This document shows positions 57,832 to 64,000 of a DNA stretch of 64,000 nt, piece after piece. The notes under the pieces are model-generated. The model had not been told where the DNA came from. It ran no database searches and saw nothing but the letters and a program-made list of their open reading frames with translations. The position numbers and the translations under genes are program-made. The number at the start of each line of letters is the position of its first letter. Position 1 is the stretch's first letter. Source of the DNA: Hofstenia miamia (Eukaryota; Xenacoelomorpha; Acoela; Hofsteniidae); contig CABFPE010000170.1 in NCBI GenBank assembly GCA_900660155.1, forward strand, positions 111,966 to 175,965, in the 5' to 3' direction.

Positions 57832-58752
57832 TGTAGAGTCACTTGGAGCCCTCCTTTTATTATTTCAATTAACTTTTGTAATTTCGAGGTGAATCTTGCT
57901 CTAATTGTTGCTAATGACATCACTTGAGGTAATTAATTTTATCACTACGATTTCTAATGTAGTATTTCGTTCTTAGATTTGTTTGTCTCCTCGAAATTAG
58001 GTAACGTGTTATTGCTCTTTAATTTTGAGAGGGAATTCGTGATTGGAAAAAGTGTAAACACTTACAGGTAATAATTCGATTGTTTTGTATAAATACTTGA
58101 GAGACTTGTAGTGAGGACGCAAAATAAACTTTGTCTCACTCAACTGTGTTTGCTTTTTGCTTTTATTTAATATTGCTAGCCCCGTTTCAGGCATTATGAT
58201 GTATCTTGTTATAATCAATGTTTATGTCTCTGCCGACAATGTGGGAGTTACTTCTCTGAGTTTAGGGCGACAACATCCTTTATTCCGGCAGGCAGCCCAA
58301 ATCATGGACGGAATTAAGTTAGGTATACGACTACGTGTAGGGAATAAGAACCTTTAATCGATCGTTTCAATTCGAACATGCACACTATAACTTTACACTG
58401 TGATGATAATAATAAATTATATTATTACATGAGCTGAGAAATAACGATAATTGAGAACTGTTTTATTGAGCTAGAAATTAAAAAAATTAACACGCAAGGT
58501 AGTACCTTTTGTGAGCTTGGAATTCGCTTTGTGGATACCGCTTCGGCGTGATGCCATGTGAGTTGGTCGTCATTGGAAGTGAGTCCTTGGTGGATCTTTA
58601 CTGTTACTTTGTTACAATGGCAAATTACCGCTATCTTTGTTGTTCTGTTTAAATGTGGGTCGCTCACTGTGATTGTAGCCGGTACAATCTTCTGTTTAAT
58701 CATCGATTTCCCCAGTACCGCTGTAGTAGACTGAGCTCCCCGCGATTCTACA
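57832..58752. mobile_element. Possible solo LTR, fossil
   Basis: The 921-bp segment starts TGTAGAG and ends TCTACA. The word TACACTA lies at both borders (57824-57830 and 58749-58755), partly overlapping the end. It has no element protein. It differs in base composition from the Penelope sequence around it. The family cannot be named, and another kind of insertion is possible. Confidence 0.3.
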
Positions 58753-59159
58753 CTACATCAAAATTAAGAAAAAACATTCCAACGAAGTTATTCTGATCAA
58801 AGGACTATTTTCCCTAATCGATATTTCTCCTGTTATTAATTATTTTTATTTTTTTAGTTTTATAGTTTGTAGTGCAGTTTACTGTATTGTAAGCTTATAA
58901 TAACGTTTATTATTATTATTATTATCTCAAAGAATCATTTGTAATGATCTTATGCTCATGGAAAAATTTCAATCTGCCTGGACCAGATGGATGATCAATT
59001 ATGCTGGTTACAAACATTAGTTGCTACGTCTGAAGCTTTTGCCTATTGCTACGCATCTAAATAAACTGCTTAATGGTTGCCACGGCTTCAATGTTCTCAA
59101 ATACGCCTTTAAATTAAGTTCCAATCTTGCAATATATACATGTATTTAACTACAATTGA
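58753..59159. other. Short stretch with (ATT)n run
   Basis: TTTATTATTATTATTATTAT at about 58905-58925 follows AAGCTTATAATAACG and could be the tail of a LINE. No coding trace accompanies it. Confidence 0.4.
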
Positions 59160-59654
59160 GAACAAATTTCATTTAATATCAACGATATTTGCATGATAAA
59201 TTTGCATTAGTAAAAGACGAAGAAACAGTAGAAAACATGTTTACAAAATTTAATTTTATTGACCAGAATATTCAGTTTACAAAGGAGATTGAAATTTGGA
59301 ACAAATTTCATTTTTTGAATATACAAATAACTAGAAAAGATAACAAATTTGAAACTGGAAGCTATAATAAACCAATAGACACAGGATTGTTATTGAACTA
59401 CATCTCAAATACGTCTTTAAATTACAAAATATAATTAATTTAAGGATGTATTCATGGAATGTTTGACAATTCCAGCTCATATAGAACAATTTACCAAAAA
59501 ATGGGAAAACTTAAGATTGAATTAAAGAAAAATGAATATCCAAGTAATTTCATAGCTCGAAATATTAAGCAATCATTAAAGACATTTCAATAAGGAACAA
59601 AATATCAAAAAAACAATCAAACTAATTATGAGCATTGTTTTACAACAGAATTTA

Positions 59655-59863
59655 CAGGGTGTCCATAAAGTCTGGACACAATTAAATTTATTAATGAATT
59701 TTTCCACTGTTTAAACAAGTGAACTTCTTCTCGGATGAAGTACATTAAATTTTTCATTTCATCGGTTATCATCCGATATGAACATCATTCATAGCCACTG
59801 AGAACTATAAGTTTAACTCTTTCTTGAGGTATGGTATCGTGTCCAGACTTTATGGACACCCTG
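59655..59863. mobile_element. Tc1/mariner-type MITE, 209 bp
   Basis: The ends CAGGGTGTCCATAAAGTCTG and its exact complement form inverted repeats of about 25 bases, flanked by TA on both sides. No protein is encoded. It is nested in Penelope copy 3, hence younger. Perfect ends suggest a fairly recent insertion. Confidence 0.93.
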
Positions 59864-60338
59864 TAGAGGACTCTACAATGAAAACATGATCAAAGAACTA
59901 AGAAAAAATCAATAATTAAAGAAAAGGTTAGATTTATATATAGAAATGAGAAACTAAGATCTAACTACAAATTAAAATCTACAAGTGAAGAAACCAATAA
60001 ATCTAATATAATTTACCAAAAATAAAATGCACCTGTGGTGTTGGTGAAGATTATATTGGTTTTCTAGTAGGCAACAATCACGAAGAATTAAAGAACATGA
60101 GACCACATCTAGTATATCTAATCATGAAATTAAATGCGGACTAAAGTTTGAAAGGAAAATATTATACCAGACATTATTTATTTAATAATCCTTGAGACAT
60201 TTTCATAAAATCCTTGCAAGCAAGTTTGAACACCAAAGAAGACTATATCTATAATTTAAACTTACCACTTTTTAAAATTTAGAATTTTATAATTATTGTA
60301 AAATCTAGTAAATGTTGAGGGAACAATTTGTAAAGAAA

Positions 60339-60369
60339 CTGACGATGACTTTGTAAGTCGAAATATATC
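60339..60369 (+). ncRNA. Hammerhead-like motif at 3' end of Penelope copy 3
   Basis: CTGACGA (60339) fits the hammerhead CUGANGA box exactly. After one extra T come the hairpin GACTT-TGT-AAGTC, then GAAA and TATATC, which can form the 2-bp stem III known from Penelope-type hammerheads. Stem I is poor. The same place in copy 2 holds a hairpin of different sequence that still pairs. Confidence 0.5.
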
Positions 60370-60659
60370 TGCATATTCTTATTAAGTTTAATTTCATTTG
60401 TTCACACTTTCAGAAAATCAGGACAACGCTCATGCAATGCTAGCATGTTTAAGTCTGTTGCATTCAAAGCCAACTTGTCTTTTAGGTATAAGGCTGTCCC
60501 ATAAGTTTCCGGAAAGTTGGAAATGCATGAGCAACTTGTAGGTTAATCAAAGTGAGATTACTTTTACTGAATCCATTAACAAATATTTTAATTCTTGCCC
60601 ATTCGAAACGTAAAAACATAATTGTGCAAAGTATAGTTTTTTGTAAATCGAGTTAAAAA

Positions 60660-61431
60660 GTTACATGTAAAAGTCATTCATCAAAGCAGAGTCTGTCATT
60701 GTGCACAACCTTCTGCCATCGCTCGGCTAACTGGCGAATTTGGTTGAAGAACCAGCTTCTTGGTTTTGATTTGAAAAATTCTTCGCACGCCTCCTGAACT
60801 TCGTCAACGTTTTCAAACTGACGACCTCGTAAAAATGTTGCATTGAGCGGAAGAGACCCTAATCGGATGGAGCGAGATTTGGACTGAAGGGAGGATGCAG
60901 TAAAATCTCAACACCACCCAACTCCTCGAATTTTTCCTTGGTTTTCTTGGCTGTATGTGGCTTTGCGTTGTCCTGTTGAAGTAAGGCACACTTCCGACGG
61001 ATCAAGGCAGGTTATTTCTCTTTCAGTTTTTCCTAGACTCGTTCCACTTGCTCACAGTACAGTTCTTTGAAAGTTCGACCAAACACAAAGCATAACTTTT
61101 TTGCCAAAACATTCTTGGCATGAAACCGGTGGTGGAGCTTGGTCGTACAACACCCAACGCTTCTGGCGGTTGTGGTTGATTAGGTGAATCCACTTCTCAT
61201 CAGACGTCACAACGCATTTCCAGAATTGATCACTGTGTGGATTGTCTAAGAGTTGTTGACAAATCTAAACACGACGCTTTGCTTGAAGCTCAGTCAGCTC
61301 GTGTGGCACTTGTCGGAATTTCTTGTGGACAAAGTTCAAGTCATGAAGGTGATAATGAATTGTCAATTTGGCAACTCCCATCATTGCCCCTAAATCTTGG
61401 GTGCTTGACGAAGCTGATCTTCTAAAGTGGC
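60660..61431 (-). pseudogene. mariner transposase, catalytic part, decayed
   Basis: Minus-strand blocks in order are GVAKLTIHYHLHDLNFV, the first catalytic Asp in VVTSDEKWIHLINHNRQKRW, GKKVMLCVWSNF, the second in LLQQDNAKPHTAKKTKEKFE and the third in HPPFSPNLAPSD. This is the DD34D pattern of mariner. Stops and a frame change interrupt it. The protein continues at 63108-63300 beyond the LINE. Confidence 0.85.
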
Positions 61432-61438
61432 ACACAAA

Positions 61439-62890
61439 ATCTTTACACCTGAATATTATTTCCGTTTCTCAACTACCTATGAAATTATTAAATCGATTCT
61501 TAAGCTTAAGCCCAACAAATCAAGTGGTCCTTCAAATATCCCCTCTTGGGCTCTTAAAATGACTGCAGATATCATTGCAAGTCCTTTAAATTTCATCTTT
61601 AATGAATCTATAAAATGCAATCACTTCCCAGATTATCTAAAACTTGCTCACATTACTCCTATTTTTAAGAAAAACGATCCTTCAATTGCCACTAATTATC
61701 GACCAATTTCAATTACTTCTCCAATAAGTAAAGTAATCGAAAGATTGTTGCATAACCAAATAATTGAACATTTTAATAAGTAAAATTTATTATCGAACAC
61801 CCAATTGGGATTTCGCAAAAAATTTTCAACAACTGATGCACTCTTACATGCTACTGAAAAATGGAGAGCATCCCTCGATTCTAATAAATTTGTAGCTATA
61901 GCTTGTTTAGATCTCTCAAAAGCCTTTGATTCGATTAATCACAACATACTTATTGAAAAACTATCTTACTTAGGATTTTCTTGTAATAGTAAGCAATTGA
62001 TAACTAGTTACCTTAACCAAAGATTCCAGAGAGTTAAATTAAACGATATTTTTTCTGATTGGTTACCGGTTTACAATGGGGTGCCTCAAGGAACGATTCT
62101 AGGTCCTCTTCTTTTTAGTATTTATGTAAATGACATGCAGTCAATAACCAATTGCAATCTAATTCAATATGCCGATGACACCTGCATCTTCAGCGATAAT
62201 ACATCATTGCACTCAGCAGTGGAATCAATAGAATTCAATTGCAACAAATTGTCAAAATATTTTTCAATGCATAAGTTGCTAATTAATGAAGCTAAGACGG
62301 AATTTTGTATTTTGCAGCCCAATAAAAATAACTACGATGTTTCCAAAATGACTTTGAAAATTAATACTGTTAATGTACCTATTGTAGACACTTTCAAGTA
62401 CTTAGGCGTAACCATTGACTCAAAGTTAAAGTTCAACACTCACATTAACATAACAGTTAGAAAACTAGCTATAGGTATAAAAAGTATGACACTAGTAGTT
62501 AAGCAATTACCACCTTGTGCAATTATTCAATTCTTCCATGCTTTTATCATGAGCCACCTTAATTATGCAAACATCTTATTTACTGATTTAAGTGATGTGC
62601 TTTATAGAAAACTTGACATTCAATTAAAATGGGCACTGAATATCTCAGCAAAAAATTCGTCGAAAACTAAACATTACATTTCTAGGTCAATTCTCTTTCC
62701 AAAACAACTCGTCATTTTAAATACCTTGCTAAAATTTTTCAAACTAGTAAAAAATCTACTGCCTTATAATTCAATTAAATTCCCGGGATTTGCGCATAAA
62801 CAGAATTCAAGATCTAAATTTTTTAGAATTTTGAAGAAATCTTTCATTAATGTCGCAATTCGAAACTGGAATTCGCTACCTAAAGAATAA
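61439..62890 (+). pseudogene. LINE reverse transcriptase, partial ORF2 with one stop
   Basis: The product copies the element RNA at the target site. An open part from 61439 to 61783 holds LKLKPNKSSGPSNIPSWALK and NYRPISITSPISKVIERLL. One TAA (61781-61783) lies in the same frame, and the frame is open again from 61784 to 62890. That part holds LDLSKAFDSINHNILIEKLS, VPQGTILGPLLFSIYVNDMQ, the catalytic QYADDTCIF box and FKYLGVTIDSKLKFNTHINI, and ends at NWNSLPKE. The endonuclease and ORF1 are absent. The domain order suits the Jockey/CR1/I side of LINEs. Only one clear break suggests a young insertion. Confidence 0.92.
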
Positions 62891-63100
62891 AGAAATTAAA
62901 AGCATTGAAAAATTGAAACCTTTTAAAAAGCGTTTAAAAATCTTCCTTAAGCAAAAATATATTTTAGGTACATCATGGTTAGGACTTAAATTTTACAACA
63001 ATGACTATACGATAACTTGTCATTAAAATAGCAATATAAAGTAATTCATCCATAGTCTGTAAGAATTGTTACTGAATATAGAATCTCTTATCTTATCTTA
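61439..63100 (+). mobile_element. LINE insertion, 5' truncated, with 7-bp target duplication and (TCTTA)n tail
   Basis: ACACAAA occurs at 61432-61438 and 63101-63107 and is present once in the mariner it entered, so it is the target duplication. The element ends in TCTTATCTTATCTTA. It begins in the middle of the reverse transcriptase domain, so it is 5' truncated. It is the youngest layer of this nest. Confidence 0.93.
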
Positions 63101-63107
63101 ACACAAA

Positions 63108-63300
63108 GCATCATTTTCCAGAATCGTTGGACGTCCAGGCCAAGGTTTGTCTTCGAGAAACAAATCTCTTTGATTGAACTGCTTGAACCATTCTCCAGTG
63201 GTTGACTTGCTTATTGATCGGATTTCTTCCAATAATGTCACAAGAGAACTCGAACTGCGTATTTTTTTCAAACATTGGCCTAAGACATGAAAGAAATAAA
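63108..63300 (-). pseudogene. mariner transposase, N-terminal part
   Basis: The minus strand reads SISKSTTGEWFKQFNQRDLF then LEDKPWPGRPTILEND, the helix-turn-helix and the GRP linker of mariner proteins. It joins the catalytic part on the far side of the LINE insertion. Confidence 0.82.
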
Positions 63301-63397
63301 AATCAAACTGAAAATGATCATTTCCTGGTCAGATTCAAATTTTAATTTTTAATATTCAATTATTTTTTGTGCTGTCAGGAAACTTATGGGACAACCT

Positions 63398-64000
63398 AAT
63401 ACCTCAATCACATTAGTTTCTGTTCAACTTGTTCCAATTTTCTGGAAATTCTTTTTTTATTGCTGTGACAATGATGTTAGCTGTTTTTGATTTTTCCATT
63501 GCTGTTGTTCTTTTTGTTGCTCAACTAATTTACTGTCTTATTACTAATTATTTATATTGGTAAATGTTTATTTTTCATACTTTTGTATTTGTCATTTTTG
63601 CCCCCATTGACTATCATCTATTTACTACTGTTTACAAGTGTATACGATAGTTCAATTATGATTTCGCAAAAAATTAGGCACCGTGGGAAGATGACTACAA
63701 TTTTTATTGACCTTAATCAGCCATTGGTCCTTTTAAAAAATCAAAAAATGTCATTTTGGCACAAAAAAATGAAAATCAATTCTTTCTTAAAAAACACTTT
63801 ATTATACTGAATTACATGGAATTACACCAGATTTTGGACATTTTATTAGAAAAAAACAGGAGAGATGTGGACTGAAGTAGAATTTCACAGTCAGACATAA
63901 TGTTGGCCATGTGAGTAAAGTCGAATTTTGCAGTGAAAGAGTTAAAATGCAATATTATTTCATTAATTATTTACTGAATATTTTTTGCTGAATTATTTCT
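63398..64000. other. Right end of window, nothing recognised
   Basis: AT-rich DNA. A 75-codon frame at 63583-63810 has a hydrophobic start and a Lys-rich end but no family resemblance, so it is not called a gene. Confidence 0.4.

Larger units (their letters stand above)
59160..60420 (+). pseudogene. Penelope-like retroelement copy 3, broken, with nested MITE
   Basis: The frame 59189-59434 reads FNFIDQNIQFTKEIEIWNKF then HFLNIQITRKDNKFETGSYN and KPIDTGLLLNYI, the region after the Penelope YVDD box. Later pieces give IKCTCGVGEDYIGF and SRRIKEHETTSSISNHEIKC (about 60020-60140), the GIY-YIG endonuclease. A 209-bp MITE interrupts it at 59655. The reverse transcriptase core is missing. A hammerhead-like motif lies at 60339-60369. 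Confidence 0.8.
60491..63397 (-). mobile_element. mariner transposon relic split by a LINE
   Basis: The left tip AGGCTGTCCCATAAGTTTCC and the complement of the right tip, AGGTTGTCCCATAAGTTTCC, are inverted repeats. Between them the minus strand carries a decayed mariner transposase in two pieces (about 60660-61431 and 63108-63300). A LINE of 1662 bp sits between the pieces. Without the LINE the element would be about 1.24 kb, the usual mariner size. Confidence 0.9.

Noticed and set aside
58425-58703. 92-codon minus-strand frame inside the candidate LTR-like segment
   Set aside because: No homology; it contains AATAAA-type words and the segment looks non-coding.

Overview
The window reads as nuclear DNA of an AT-rich invertebrate animal. 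Genes have spliceosomal introns with GT-AG borders, the standard code fits, and the conserved proteins are animal-like. Many introns are only 40-45 bases long, as known in some compact or parasitic lophotrochozoan genomes. I cannot name the species.

Two host genes stand back to back. On the minus strand a complete PP2A regulatory subunit B56 gene (PPP2R5 family, 15 coding exons, about 577 residues) runs from 42406 down to 9552. On the plus strand an hnRNP-type RNA-binding protein gene (7 coding exons, 282 residues, two RRMs and a Gly/Tyr/Arg-rich tail ending in a PY signal) runs from 42851 to 48700. The two start codons are 444 bases apart, so they probably share a promoter region. Both reading frames close exactly when the visible splice sites are used.

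Nearly everything else is mobile DNA. Positions 1-7490 hold an old Polinton-like fossil with inverted repeats. The large PPP2R5 introns hold a hAT element (12051-14826), a fold-back element (15118-15521), a LINE fragment interrupted by a retroposed-looking hAT scrap (about 15620-16830), an apparently intact Tc1 element of the IR/DR type (17480-19161), Tc1 relics (about 22550-23420 and 24270-24480), copies of an unclassified zinc-finger family (26808-29560) and a possible piggyBac relic (about 33130-33740). The large RBP intron holds a LINE fragment of higher GC (about 43690-45140). Downstream lie a hAT MITE (49398-49677), a Tigger/pogo-like relic (50384-51364), at least three Penelope-like retroelement copies (52640-60420) and a mariner relic (60491-63397) with a 1.66-kb LINE nested inside it.

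Several duplications abut runs of N (11251, 28489, 37187-37207). These look like unmerged overlapping contig ends, not real tandem duplications. The most interesting points are the two-class intron sizes of the B56 gene, the FUS-like C-terminus of the RNA-binding protein, a hammerhead-like motif with a changed but still pairing stem in two Penelope copies, and the hAT scrap that carries a LINE-type pentamer tail.
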